Assembly (NCBI GenBank): GCA_964518405.1
Contig: CAZFGB010000073.1
Location: 19,917-83,916 of the forward strand
Direction of reading: 5' to 3'
DNA: 64,000 bases
From: VXNE01 sp964518405
Lineage (GTDB): Bacteria; Pseudomonadota; Gammaproteobacteria; Pseudomonadales; Azotimanducaceae
Under the pieces are notes generated by a model, which did not search any database, was not told the DNA's origin, and worked only from the letters and a program-made list of their open reading frames with translations. This document shows, in pieces, positions 40,629-49,587 of this stretch; position 1 is the stretch's first letter, and every line of letters starts with the position of its first letter. A program made the position numbers and the translations under genes.

Positions 40629-41672
40629 ATGGCCCGCATTGAGAGCGTCACCGCCGAATTGCTGCACGACCGGTCACTCGTCAACGTCATCGCCCGCGTG
40701 CGCGACTCCGACGGCCTCGAAGGCGTGGGCGAAGCCTGGTGGGGAATTCTCGATACCGAGCAGCCGAGCAGGACGGCATCGCCCATCATCGCCGTGATCA
40801 ACGACATGCTCGCTCCCAGGCTTTCCGGACGCGACCCCGGCGCCATCGAACGTCTCTGGTTCGAGCTGTGGGACTGGGGCTATCGGTACGCGGACCAGGG
40901 CATCTATCTGATGGGGCTGTCCGGCGTGGACCTGGCGTTGTGGGATCTCAAGGGCAAGCGTCTGGGCACCAGCCTCACGGCGCTTCTCGGCGGACCGGTG
41001 AGCGACGGCATCCCCGGCTACGCGAGCTTTCCGCCATTGCGGGAACCCGACCTCCTCGTCGCCGAAACCGCGCGCGCCATGGAGGCGGGATTCACGGCCG
41101 TCAAGCTGCACGAGATAGACCCCGAACTGACCGCCCAGCTGCGAGACGAGTTCGGGGATGATCTCAAGATCATGGTCGACGTCAATGGACAGTTCGATCC
41201 GTTGGAGGCGATCGCCGTGGGCGGGCGACTGAGCGAGTTGGGGGTCACCTGGTTCGAAGAGCCCGTGCGGCCCATGCGCGACCACGCCGCGATCGCCCGC
41301 GTGGGCGCATCCATCGAGTGTGACCTGGCCGGCGGCGAGAACGAATACACCCTGGAGGACTTCGATCGCCTGCTCGCCACCGGCGCGCTCGCCTACCTGC
41401 AACCCGAGATCACGAAGATCGGCGGCCTGACCGCCGCGCGCCGCGTCAGCACCCTGGCGGAGCTGTACAACGTGGCGCTGTGCCCGCACAACTTCCGTCT
41501 CGGTCCCTCGCTGTACGCATCGGTGCAGTGGGCGTTCACATCGCCCGTATCGAAATGGCTCGAGATCCCCTGGATGCCCTCCGGCCAGGAGTTCTCGTTC
41601 GCCGCGGACCTGCCCCCGATGCGTGACGGCCTGGTGCTGCCGCTGGCGGGACCCGGTCTTGGCTGCGGGTGA
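40629..41672 (+). CDS. Enolase-superfamily enzyme (mandelate racemase/muconate lactonizing type)
   Basis: 347 residues from ATG 40629 (MARIESVTAELL). Barrel residues: AVKLHE (first base position, K-x-H instead of K-x-K), metal ligands Asp in IMVDVNGQFD, Glu in TWFEEPVRPM and Glu in DLAGGENEYT. The second base region is TKIGGLTAARRV and the final His is in LCPHNFRLGPSLYAS. It abstracts a proton alpha to a carboxylate: racemisation, dehydration of a sugar acid, or lactonisation. The K-x-H variant narrows it away from classic mandelate racemase. No obvious operon partner on this strand. Confidence 0.88.
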   Translation: MARIESVTAELLHDRSLVNVIARVRDSDGLEGVGEAWWGILDTEQPSRTASPIIAVINDMLAPRLSGRDPGAIERLWFELWDWGYRYADQGIYLMGLSGVDLALWDLKGKRLGTSLTALLGGPVSDGIPGYASFPPLREPDLLVAETARAMEAGFTAVKLHEIDPELTAQLRDEFGDDLKIMVDVNGQFDPLEAIAVGGRLSELGVTWFEEPVRPMRDHAAIARVGASIECDLAGGENEYTLEDFDRLLATGALAYLQPEITKIGGLTAARRVSTLAELYNVALCPHNFRLGPSLYASVQWAFTSPVSKWLEIPWMPSGQEFSFAADLPPMRDGLVLPLAGPGLGCG

Positions 41673-41684
41673 GCCGAGCGCGGC

Positions 41685-42884
41685 CTATGCGCCGCTCCGA
41701 GAGCGGTCCGCTTCCGGCCGGACCCAGGCCAATGCCGCGATGGCGAGCGCGATGGCCGGGACCGACATGCCGAGCACGGCGTTCCAGCCGAATAGCTGCA
41801 TGACCACTCCGGCGCCGAGCGAGCCCGCGGCCGAGGTTCCGAATACCGCAGCATCGTTCACCGCCTGGGCGCGGAACCGCTCTTCCGGTCGGTGAGTGGT
41901 TCCTAGGAGGGTAGTGCCGCCGACATAGAGGAAGTTCCAGCCCACGCCGAGGGCGACCATCGATGCGCCGTAGTGCATGACCTCCCGGCCCGCGAAGCCG
42001 ACGATGACGGTGAGGGATAGCACGCCGGCCCCGACCAGCATCACCCGGCGAGCGCCGACACGCCCGATGAAATAGCCCGTGACCAGCGAGGGGGCATACA
42101 TCGCCAGCACATGGGCCTGGATGACCGCCGCCGTGCGCGCAAGGGAGTGGCCGTCGATGACGTGCATGGAGAGCGGCGCGGCGGTCATGGTGAACGTCAT
42201 CACTCCGTAGCCCACCACGCCGCCGAGAACGGCGACGACGAAGACCCTGTCGCGCGCGATCGCGACGACTCCCCGAGCATTCTCCGCTGCCGCGGAAGGC
42301 GACCGATGGACGTGTTCTTCCAGCCTCATCAGCAACCCGCCGATGCACACATAGCATGCCGCGACCGCAGCGAATGTTCCGGCGAACCGCGCTCCCTCCA
42401 CCCAGTACTCGCCGCGCGCGGCAAGCTCCGGACCCAGCGCCGCGCCGACCAGGGAACCTGCAAGCGTGATCGACACCGCCCACCCCGCCGACGTCGGGGC
42501 AACGCTCTCGGTCGCCGCGAAACGGTATTGGTGCGCGAAGGCGTTCGCGACGCCCACAAGCAGTGCAGCGCCGCAGAACAGGACGAAACTCCCGGCGATC
42601 ATCGCGCCCAGTGCGCACAAGGTCCCGATACAACCCATGCCCGCGCCAAGCGCGAACCCGCGGGGCCGACCGATCCTCGACATCGTCCAGGCTGCGAATA
42701 CCGTCGCAAGGGCGGTACCGACGACGAGCAGCGACATGGGCAGCGTCGCAAGGGCGGGCACCGGCGCCATGTCGTACCCAACGATTCCGCCCAAGGTGAT
42801 GAGGGCCACGGTTCCCGTCACCGACCCGGCCTGCGCCGTTGCCAGGATCGCGACGTTCGCGTTGAGACCTTCGGTAAGACGCAA
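41685..42884 (-). CDS. Major facilitator superfamily transporter
   Basis: 399 residues with 12 predicted helices. The start is TTG 42884, because the dehydratase stop is only 6 bases further upstream in the same frame. The loop 2-3 motif appears as AWTMSRIGRPRGFALGAGMG and its repeat as GYFIGRVGARRVMLVGAGVL; a charged loop (MRLEEHVHRSPSAAAENARG) separates the halves. It lies directly behind the threonine/serine dehydratase-like gene, so it may carry the dehydratase substrate or product. Substrate unknown. Confidence 0.88.
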   Translation of the reverse strand: MRLTEGLNANVAILATAQAGSVTGTVALITLGGIVGYDMAPVPALATLPMSLLVVGTALATVFAAWTMSRIGRPRGFALGAGMGCIGTLCALGAMIAGSFVLFCGAALLVGVANAFAHQYRFAATESVAPTSAGWAVSITLAGSLVGAALGPELAARGEYWVEGARFAGTFAAVAACYVCIGGLLMRLEEHVHRSPSAAAENARGVVAIARDRVFVVAVLGGVVGYGVMTFTMTAAPLSMHVIDGHSLARTAAVIQAHVLAMYAPSLVTGYFIGRVGARRVMLVGAGVLSLTVIVGFAGREVMHYGASMVALGVGWNFLYVGGTTLLGTTHRPEERFRAQAVNDAAVFGTSAAGSLGAGVVMQLFGWNAVLGMSVPAIALAIAALAWVRPEADRSRSGA

Positions 42885-42890
42885 ACGCGA

Positions 42891-43868
42891 CTACCAGGGC
42901 AACCGGTCCAGGTCGACGTTGCCGCCGGACAGGACAATACCGACACGCTTTTCGCGCACGTCGATCCCGTTCTCGACGAGCGCGGCCAGGGGAACGGCCG
43001 CCGACGGCTCCACGACGATCTTCATCCGCTCCCAAATGAGACGCATGGCGCGGATGATCGCCGTTTCGCCGACAGTCACGATGTCGTCCACGAAATGCTG
43101 GATCAGGTCGAAGTTCCGCGCGCCAAGCGAGGTCAGCAGGCCGTCGGCCACGGTCTTCGGCGCGACCGATGGCAAGCGCTTCCCGGCAAGAAACGAGCGG
43201 TAGGCATCGTCCGCGCCTTCCGGTTCGACCGCGACCATGCGAGTCGTCGGCGCGCGCGACTTGACCGTCAGCGCCGTACCCGCGGTCAGTCCACCGCCCC
43301 CGATGGGCGTCAGGACCAGGTCGAGATCCGGCACGGAGTCGATGAGTTCCAGCGCCGCGGTCCCCTGCCCCGCGATAACGCGGGCGTCGTCATAAGGATG
43401 AATGATCGTGGTTTTGGTACCGGACACAACGCTTTCGAGCGTTGCTTCCCGGTCAGCAAGCGTTGGCGGGCAGAAATCTATCCTGGCGCCGTACCCCGAC
43501 ACCGCAGCTTTCTTCACGTCCGGAGCGTCGTCCGGCATCACTACGCGGCAGGGAATGCCGCGCATCCGCGCGGCAAGCGCCAGCGCGGCGCCGTGATTGC
43601 CCGACGAATGCGTAGCGACGCCGAGCGCAGCATCGCATTCGGCGAGCGAAAACACGGCGTTGCAGGCACCCCGGAACTTGAACGCCCCGGTCTTTTGGAA
43701 GTTCTCGCACTTGAAGAAGAGCCGCCCCCCGAACATGCGATCCAGCGTCGAGGAAGCGAGTACGGGCGTGCGGGTGGCGAGGCCTCGAATGCGGGTGGCC
43801 GCATCCATCACATCGCGCACGGAAGACCGTTCCCCGAGCCCGCTAGATTGGTGGTTTTCCATCCGCAT
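42891..43868 (-). CDS. PLP-dependent threonine/serine dehydratase-like enzyme
   Basis: 325 residues. Fold-type II PLP protein: ENFQKTGAFKFRGACNAVFS holds the PLP lysine; THSSGNHGAALALAARMRGI binds PLP; GGGGLTAGTAL is the phosphate-binding glycine loop; VLSGGNVDLDRLPW closes the protein. It lacks the C-terminal ACT-like domains of biosynthetic IlvA, so it is a catabolic threonine or serine dehydratase, or a serine/aspartate racemase-type relative. The MFS carrier gene lies 6 bases downstream in the same operon. Confidence 0.92.
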   Translation of the reverse strand: MRMENHQSSGLGERSSVRDVMDAATRIRGLATRTPVLASSTLDRMFGGRLFFKCENFQKTGAFKFRGACNAVFSLAECDAALGVATHSSGNHGAALALAARMRGIPCRVVMPDDAPDVKKAAVSGYGARIDFCPPTLADREATLESVVSGTKTTIIHPYDDARVIAGQGTAALELIDSVPDLDLVLTPIGGGGLTAGTALTVKSRAPTTRMVAVEPEGADDAYRSFLAGKRLPSVAPKTVADGLLTSLGARNFDLIQHFVDDIVTVGETAIIRAMRLIWERMKIVVEPSAAVPLAALVENGIDVREKRVGIVLSGGNVDLDRLPW

Positions 43869-44060
43869 TCAGGCCCCATTCGAATGGGTAACCGAGATCA
43901 GCCCTTTGTTCGATGTTTCCCGAGTGTTACAGACGTGCATTTTGTGTCAACATTCAGGCCGTCTTCTGGGGGGAGGGCAGCCGACTTGTCGCGGCCATTG
44001 CCGCGATTTCTGGACGCACCCTTTCGGGATTCATTGAAATAGGAGTAACGAAATAAACAT

Positions 44061-46913
44061 ATGTTTGCATCGTTCCTCGGTGCATTCCTGGGGGGCGTAC
44101 TGCTGCTGACCACCGCGCCGGCCCGTGCGGCCGAAGGGATAGCCGAGATTGCGGACGACCCCGCGCTGGAGACCGTCGTCGTCACCGGATCGCGAATCGC
44201 GTATTCGCCGACCGACGGACCTCAGCCGCTCACGGTCGTCACCCGGGACGACATCGAAGCCTCGGGGCTGCTTTCTATCGGCGACCTGATTCAACGCCTG
44301 CCCATGCAGGGTTCGGGCGTCAACCGGACCTACAACAACGGCGGCGACGGATCCATTCGCGTCGAACTGCGCGCCCTCGGTTCCGCCCGCACACTGGTCC
44401 TTGTCAACGGCAAGCGATGGGTCGCATCCGGCGAAGGCGCCAACTCATCCATCGACCTGAACACCATTCCCATGTCTGCGATCGAGCGCCTCGAAGTACT
44501 GAAGGACGGCGCCTCCGCGGTCTATGGCTCGGACGCCATCGCCGGCGTTGTCAACATCATTCTGCGCAAGAACGTCGAGGGCATCGAGTTCTCCCACCAA
44601 AGCGGCGGCTTTACGGCGAGCGGAGGCGGCGAGGAACAGACATGGAGCGTCCTCGGCGGGACCGAAGGGGATCGCGCTCGGTTGACTATCGGCGCCAGCC
44701 TCACGATGATCGACTTCCTGTCGAACGCGGATCGGCCGCAGACTGCCAAGAGGCCTGACGACGGCGGAAGCTCCGGCACGCCACAGGGCCGGTTCGCCTA
44801 CCGCGGGGTGGTTGGCGGTTTCTCCAACTTCACGCTGCGCGAAGGCGAGGCGGGGACGGATCCGAGCCACTTCCGCGAGTGGACCAGCCCCGACGACCGG
44901 TTCAACTACAACCCGGACAACTATATTCAGACGCCGAACGAACGGCGCAACATCTTCCTGAACGGCTCCTACGCGCTTACGGACAATATCTCGTTCCTGT
45001 TCGACGCGCTGTACCAGAACCGGCTCTCGGATCAGCTATTGGCGCCGACGCCCCTGTTCTGGGGCTGGTGGGGCGCCGACCAGTCCATTGACGCAACCAA
45101 CATCTACAACCCGTTCGGCGTGACTTTCTGCGGTCCCGCGACCGCCACCAACAACATTGGCGTCCCGTGCGGCGAACTTGAAGAACCGGTCGCCTACGGC
45201 TGGTTCGGACGGCGCATGGTGGAAGCGGGCAACCGCAATTTCCTGCAGGACATCGAGACCTTCCGGGGCGGCTTCGGCTTCGAGGGCGGTCTGGGCGACC
45301 GCTGGAACTGGGAACTCTATTGGTCCTGGGCCCAGAACAAGGCGTCCGTCACGACCGAAGGACTGCTCAATACCGACGCCATCCGCAAGGCCCTGGGTCC
45401 CGCCGCGAGCTGTACCGGGGACTGCGTACCGCTGAATATCTTCGGTGGCCAGGGAACGGATGCGGCATACGATGGCGATGGCCGCTGGAGCGGATCGGGA
45501 TCCATGACGGAAGCAATGCTGAACTACATCAGCTTCACCGCGCACGACAACGGCGGCAACGACATGAAGAACCTCAACGTTCAGGTCACGGGCACAGCGT
45601 TCGATCTGCCCGCCGGACCGATCGGCGCCGCGTTCGGCTACGAATATCGAGAGGAGTCCGGCTTCACGTCACCCGACGCCCTGATCGTCACGGGCGCGAC
45701 TTCCGGCAACGCCTCGCAGCCGACCAACGGCAGCTACGATGTCGCCGAGGTCTTCGCCGAGATCGGTATCCCCCTCCTCTCTGGAGCACCGCTCGCCGAG
45801 TCTCTCGACATCAACATCGCGGTCCGCCACTCCGACTACTCGTCCTTCGGCCGAACCACGAAGGGCAAGTACAACATCATGTGGCGTCCGCACAACGATT
45901 TCCTCCTCCGCGTGACGGTCTCGGACGGCTTCCGGGCGCCGTCGATCCCGGAACTCTTCTTCGGACAGTCGGACAGCTACCCGGAGTTGCAGGATCCCTG
46001 CGATGTCAACTCGCCCAACTTCACGGGCAGCGGCAACATGCAGACCAATGCGAATTGCGTGGCCCACGGCGTTCCGGACGGGTTCACCCAGCCCAATTCG
46101 CAGATCCGCATCACAGTTGGCGGCAATCCGGAACTACAGCCTGAAGAGTCCGAGAACTTCAGCTTCGGCTTGGTCTATCAACCCGGGTGGCTTGAGGGCT
46201 TCCAGGCCGAACTGGACTGGTTCGACATCGAGATTTCCAACACGATCTCCACGATCGGCGACCAGAACATCCTGGAACAGTGCTATAGCGACACGCCCCA
46301 ATACTGCGAGCACCTCGATCGGGCCCGCGGCGGCATCATCACGGATCTCCGTGACCTCAATACGAACGTGGGTGCGCTGGCCGTATCGGGGGTCGACATG
46401 GCTCTCTCGTGGAATGGCATCGATACCGATTGGGGAATCTTTGACCTCGGATGGGACATGACCCGCTACGATGACTGGGAGAGTACCGACGCGCTCGGCA
46501 CGCGTTTCCTTGAAGCCGGATACGTGTTCGGCAGCTCGCGCAACAACAACGTCGATCTGCGTTCGACGGCCCATGTCGCCTGGACTCGGGGGCCGTGGTC
46601 CGCACGCTGGTCCTGGCAGTACATCGCCGAAGGCAAGGGTGTCGCCAACACCTCGCCGAGCTACAACGTCGACGGCCGGTTCCACTCCGGTGACGAGGTG
46701 CGCGTTCTGGACGCGACGCTTTACAACGATATCGTCGCTTCCTACCTGTGGGAGCGGAACGTTTTCAACGTTACGGTGGCAGCGGGCGTCGACAACCTGT
46801 TCGATCAGGAGCCGCCGTACTTCCCAGAGTCGTTCGCGAACGATTTCGATCCGGATTATCGGGCGTGGGGCAGCCGTTTCTGGTACGCGCGGGTCAAGGT
46901 TTACTTCAACTAG
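44061..46913 (+). CDS. TonB-dependent outer-membrane receptor
   Basis: 950 residues. Signal peptide MFASFLGAFLGGVLLLTTAP with cleavage near ARAA. After it comes ETVVVTGSRI (39-46), the junction to the plug used by receptors of the sphingomonad/xanthomonad/Alteromonas type. Plug blocks: TVVTRDDIEASGLLSIGDLI, ARTLVLVNGKRWVASGEG, IDLNTIPMSAIERLEVLKDG, ASAVYGSDAIAGVVNIILRK. The beta-barrel follows and ends in an aromatic residue-rich last strand (RVKVYFN). Several Cys pairs occur in extracellular loops. Such receptors import peptides, plant or algal compounds or siderophores; no Fur box is visible upstream, which argues against iron. Confidence 0.95.
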   Translation: MFASFLGAFLGGVLLLTTAPARAAEGIAEIADDPALETVVVTGSRIAYSPTDGPQPLTVVTRDDIEASGLLSIGDLIQRLPMQGSGVNRTYNNGGDGSIRVELRALGSARTLVLVNGKRWVASGEGANSSIDLNTIPMSAIERLEVLKDGASAVYGSDAIAGVVNIILRKNVEGIEFSHQSGGFTASGGGEEQTWSVLGGTEGDRARLTIGASLTMIDFLSNADRPQTAKRPDDGGSSGTPQGRFAYRGVVGGFSNFTLREGEAGTDPSHFREWTSPDDRFNYNPDNYIQTPNERRNIFLNGSYALTDNISFLFDALYQNRLSDQLLAPTPLFWGWWGADQSIDATNIYNPFGVTFCGPATATNNIGVPCGELEEPVAYGWFGRRMVEAGNRNFLQDIETFRGGFGFEGGLGDRWNWELYWSWAQNKASVTTEGLLNTDAIRKALGPAASCTGDCVPLNIFGGQGTDAAYDGDGRWSGSGSMTEAMLNYISFTAHDNGGNDMKNLNVQVTGTAFDLPAGPIGAAFGYEYREESGFTSPDALIVTGATSGNASQPTNGSYDVAEVFAEIGIPLLSGAPLAESLDINIAVRHSDYSSFGRTTKGKYNIMWRPHNDFLLRVTVSDGFRAPSIPELFFGQSDSYPELQDPCDVNSPNFTGSGNMQTNANCVAHGVPDGFTQPNSQIRITVGGNPELQPEESENFSFGLVYQPGWLEGFQAELDWFDIEISNTISTIGDQNILEQCYSDTPQYCEHLDRARGGIITDLRDLNTNVGALAVSGVDMALSWNGIDTDWGIFDLGWDMTRYDDWESTDALGTRFLEAGYVFGSSRNNNVDLRSTAHVAWTRGPWSARWSWQYIAEGKGVANTSPSYNVDGRFHSGDEVRVLDATLYNDIVASYLWERNVFNVTVAAGVDNLFDQEPPYFPESFANDFDPDYRAWGSRFWYARVKVYFN

Positions 46914-46931
46914 GAAACCGGGCCGAGTCCG

Positions 46932-46968
46932 CGTCGCAACGCCGCCAGCCCGCGGTGGCGTTGCGACG
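46932..46968. terminator. Strong hairpin after the TonB receptor gene
   Basis: CGTCGCAACGCC (46932-46943) and GGCGTTGCGACG (46957-46968) are perfect 12-bp complementary arms with a 13-base loop, beginning 19 bases after the receptor's stop codon. No T-tract follows, as often in high-GC genomes; a termination or mRNA-stabilising role is likely. Confidence 0.6.
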
Positions 46969-47057
46969 GTCGGGGCGCCCCACCCGAATCCGCGCCGCGA
47001 GCAACGGCGGCGCGACCGGCTTGCAGATGCTGGGGAAACGCTCATGATCGGAGCCGT

Positions 47058-47807
47058 ATGAAGACATTGGTCATTGCCGACATCCACGGAAACGCCGAAG
47101 CCCTGTCGGCGGTTCTCGAGAAGGAGCGCGACGCCGACTCGACGGTATTTCTTGGGGATGCGGTTTCGCCGGGTCCGCAGCCGAACGAGACCCTGGCGCT
47201 GCTGCAAGGATTGTCCGGCATTTCCATCGCGGGCAATCACGACGTGGAGATGCTGCAGCGCGAAAGCCTCGCCAACTGGCCCTCACCGTGGCTGGCCATG
47301 TACGACTGGATTTTCGATGTCTTCGATCCCGCCGGCTACGCGTACCTGCGCGACATGCGGCCGGGCGGAGAGTACGAGGTGGACGGGATCGGAATGTGCC
47401 TGCAACACGGCACAGTCCCCGGAAACGTGCGCCACGTCGTGCCGGATACGCCCGACGAAGACATGGTTCGACTATCGCGGGGCAGCGATTGCCCGTACGT
47501 GCTCTTCGGCCATTCGCACATCCAGTTCAGACGCACCGTCGGGGGACAGGAGTTCATCAACCCCGGCAGCGTGGGGCAGAATCGCTGCGGCAAGTTGTTG
47601 GCCTGCTACGGCGTCTTCGAAGACGGCGCATTCGACCACCGCCACGTCGAATTCGATCCGGGACCATGGCTCGAAGCCATGGACCGGATCACCACGCTCG
47701 ACGCCTTTCCGGACTTTCGCGAGGATCTCAAGCGGCGTTTGCTACGAGGCTACGGTATCGGCGAGCGGGAACCGTGGACGCGGTACGCGCGGCAAGGTTA
47801 CTTCTGA
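47058..47807 (+). CDS. Calcineurin-like metallophosphoesterase
   Basis: 249 residues from ATG 47058. All metal-binding motifs are present: ADIHGN (Asp8, His10, Asn12), LGDAVSPGP, IAGNHDVEM, LQHGTV and FGHSHIQF, with NPGSVGQNR at the end, which is typical of the YfcE/DUF2 subfamily of phosphodiesterases. Cytosolic. Substrate unknown. It stands alone between the TonB receptor terminator and a VapBC pair. Confidence 0.93.
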   Translation: MKTLVIADIHGNAEALSAVLEKERDADSTVFLGDAVSPGPQPNETLALLQGLSGISIAGNHDVEMLQRESLANWPSPWLAMYDWIFDVFDPAGYAYLRDMRPGGEYEVDGIGMCLQHGTVPGNVRHVVPDTPDEDMVRLSRGSDCPYVLFGHSHIQFRRTVGGQEFINPGSVGQNRCGKLLACYGVFEDGAFDHRHVEFDPGPWLEAMDRITTLDAFPDFREDLKRRLLRGYGIGEREPWTRYARQGYF

Positions 47808-47869
47808 CGGGGTTCCCGACCGCGCTTTCCCGGGGTTGACCGATGCCGGCTTCTCCCGATTTAGCTCGG

Positions 47870-47905
47870 TTGACTCATATTGAATGAGTAAAATACACTC
47901 ATTCA
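47870..47905. promoter_or_regulatory. Promoter/operator palindrome of the VapBC-type operon
   Basis: TGAATGAGT (47881-47889), spacer AAAATAC, ACTCATTCA (47897-47905): a perfect 9-bp inverted repeat ending one base before the antitoxin ATG at 47907. TTGACT (47870-47875) and TACACT (47894-47899), 18 bases apart, could be the promoter, which would give a leaderless mRNA. Fits autoregulation by the ribbon-helix-helix antitoxin. Confidence 0.65.
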
Positions 47906-47906
47906 T

Positions 47907-48152
47907 ATGACCAAAAGACTCCAAGTGCTCTTCGACGACGACGAGTATCGGGACATCCAGCGTACGGCTCGGGAATGTCGCATGACCGTGGCCGAATGGG
48001 TCCGTCAAACTCTGCGGAGGGATCGTCTCCACCGTCATCGAGCCACGAATACCAAGCTGAAGGCGGTTGCGGACGCCGCGCGGCACCGTTTCCCCACCGC
48101 CGATATCGATGTCATGCTTCGCGAAATCGAACGCGGCTATTTCGCCGAATGA
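47907..48152 (+). CDS. Ribbon-helix-helix antitoxin (VapB-like)
   Basis: 81 residues: MTKRLQVLFDDDEYRDIQRT then ARECRMTVAEWVRQTLRRDR. Strand KRLQVLFD and two helices form the RHH fold. The C-terminal part (AVADAARHRFPTADIDVMLR, then EIERGYFAE) would bind the toxin. Its stop overlaps the toxin start (ATGA). A perfect palindrome covers the sequence just before the start codon. Confidence 0.88.
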   Translation: MTKRLQVLFDDDEYRDIQRTARECRMTVAEWVRQTLRRDRLHRHRATNTKLKAVADAARHRFPTADIDVMLREIERGYFAE

Positions 48153-48544
48153 TCTTTATCGACTCCAATGTACCGATGTACCTGGTCGGCGCAGAGCATC
48201 CAAACAAGGATCGGGTGAAAAAGTTGCTCGATCAATTGATTGAAGACAAGGAGCGGTTCGTAACCGATGTCGAGGTATATCAGGAGATTCTGCATCGCTA
48301 TACCGCCATTCGCCGGCCGGATGCGATCGACGCCGCATTTGCGAGCCTGGATGCGATCGCGGATGAAACCGTGACTTTCCGGATGTCGGAGATACGGGCC
48401 GCGCGCGAACTGATCGGGTCCGTGGAAGGCATCTCCGCGCGGGACGCGTTGCACGTCGCGATCATGCGAAGCGCCGGCGTCAGCCGCATCCTGAGCATGG
48501 ACCGCGGCTTCGATGCTTGTCCTGGTATCGAACGCCTGAGCTGA
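48149..48544 (+). CDS. PIN-domain toxin (VapC-type)
   Basis: 131 residues from ATG 48149. PIN acidic residues: Asp5 (MIFIDSNVPMYLVG), Glu in TDVEVYQEILHRYTA, Asp in ISARDALHVAIMRSAGV and Asp in ILSMDRGFDACPGI. Likely an RNase neutralised by the RHH protein encoded just upstream. The stop lies at the edge of a palindromic tandem repeat. Confidence 0.92.
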   Translation: MIFIDSNVPMYLVGAEHPNKDRVKKLLDQLIEDKERFVTDVEVYQEILHRYTAIRRPDAIDAAFASLDAIADETVTFRMSEIRAARELIGSVEGISARDALHVAIMRSAGVSRILSMDRGFDACPGIERLS

Positions 48545-48680
48545 AGGCTCTCATTCGAGGGGTGCCCCTCCTCGCGCTCCCCGGCTGAAGGCTCTTCTTG
48601 CGAGGGGTGCCCCCCTCGCGCTCCCCGGCTGAAGGCTCTTCTTGCGAGGGGTGCCCCCTCGCGCTCCCGGCTGAAGGCTC
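48541..48680. repeat. Tandem repeat of a palindromic 42-44-bp unit
   Basis: Three units (48541-48584, 48585-48628, 48629-48670) and the first 10 bases of a fourth, each beginning CTGAAGGCTC and ending in CTCCCCGG or CTCCCGG. Units 2 and 3 contain a perfect 8-bp stem GCGAGGGG/CCCCTCGC with a 3-4-base loop; unit 1 is a looser version. It fills the gap between the convergent VapC-like and MerR-TPR genes. The pattern suggests multiplied transcription terminators or a REP-like array, not coding sequence. Confidence 0.85.
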
Positions 48681-48708
48681 CGTGCCCCTTTCCCCACGGC
48701 TACCGGCG

Positions 48709-49566
48709 TCAGGTCTTCTCGTCGAGCAGTTGACGATACGTCCGCAAATGGCGTAGCGAGGAAACCTCGTCGCCACGCAATTCGAATATCCGCGCCAGGT
48801 TGTAGTGGGCATCGGGCACGCCCGGCGCGCGGTGGTAATACTCCGCCGCCGTGGACAACTCGTCCAGTTCATCGAAGACCGTGCCCGTGTTGTAGACCGC
48901 GAGTTCGTGTCCGGGGGTGGCATCGAGCGCCAGACGATAGTGGCGTTTGGCCCGTTTCAGATCGCCTTCCAATTGGAACAGCCGACCGAGGTTGACATGC
49001 GCGTCCGCATTTTCCGGATTGAGAGCGATGGCGCGGGCGTACGCTTCCTTCGCTTTCGGCACGTCGGCGTCCTCGTAGTCCAGCCCCAGGTTGTACCACT
49101 CGTGGCTGCCCAACTCCTCCATGTCGCTGAAATCGTCCAGCTCGCGATCGGCGATGCGAGCGACTTCGCCCGATGCCTCGGCCGATACGGGCGCGCCGAA
49201 GTCGAGATGGCCCTGCCCCGATTCCGCGTCCCATAGTTCCTTTGCGTCCCGGACCACCACATCCTTGCCGTCGGCGAAGATGCGCAGGGAAGCGAGCGGC
49301 GTCGCTTCGGGAAGCCTGCCCTTGAGTTTGGTGAGCGCGGAAATCGCCTTGCGCGAGGGGACCTTGTCGTCCAACAGTCCCTTCGCCGTGCGCAACAGCA
49401 CGACGTCCTGAAAAGAGAATCGGTACTCGCGCCGGCCTCCCCGCTTCGGTTCGACAATCCCTCGCTTGACGTACTGTCGCACCTGGTCGTGGCTGAGCCC
49501 AATCAACCCCGCCACCTCGACCGTGGTGTAGCCGACCGCGGGCCTATCATTGTCCACTTCTGCCAT
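48709..49566 (-). CDS. MerR-type HTH regulator with C-terminal TPR repeats
   Basis: 285 residues. Residues about 12-80 are a MerR-like winged helix (YTTVEVAGLIGLSHDQVRQY, then VKRGIVEPKRGGRREYRFSF). A linker follows (about 95-150, ending ADRELDDFSDMEELGSHEWY). Then at least three tetratricopeptide repeats: YNLGLDYEDADVPKAKEAYA, AHVNLGRLFQLEGDLKRAKR, AVYNTGTVFDELDELSTAAE. The protein is cytosolic and has no effector domain of known metal-binding type. It starts 21 bases after the Ku stop on the same strand, so it may be co-transcribed with Ku and could be linked to the end-joining system. Confidence 0.85.
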   Translation of the reverse strand: MAEVDNDRPAVGYTTVEVAGLIGLSHDQVRQYVKRGIVEPKRGGRREYRFSFQDVVLLRTAKGLLDDKVPSRKAISALTKLKGRLPEATPLASLRIFADGKDVVVRDAKELWDAESGQGHLDFGAPVSAEASGEVARIADRELDDFSDMEELGSHEWYNLGLDYEDADVPKAKEAYARAIALNPENADAHVNLGRLFQLEGDLKRAKRHYRLALDATPGHELAVYNTGTVFDELDELSTAAEYYHRAPGVPDAHYNLARIFELRGDEVSSLRHLRTYRQLLDEKT

Positions 49567-49587
49567 CCGCTAGGGCCGTTTCAGGTC

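Noticed and set aside
48541..48680. CRISPR-like array
   Set aside because: The units adjoin directly with no unique spacers, are palindromic over most of their length, and no cas gene is near.
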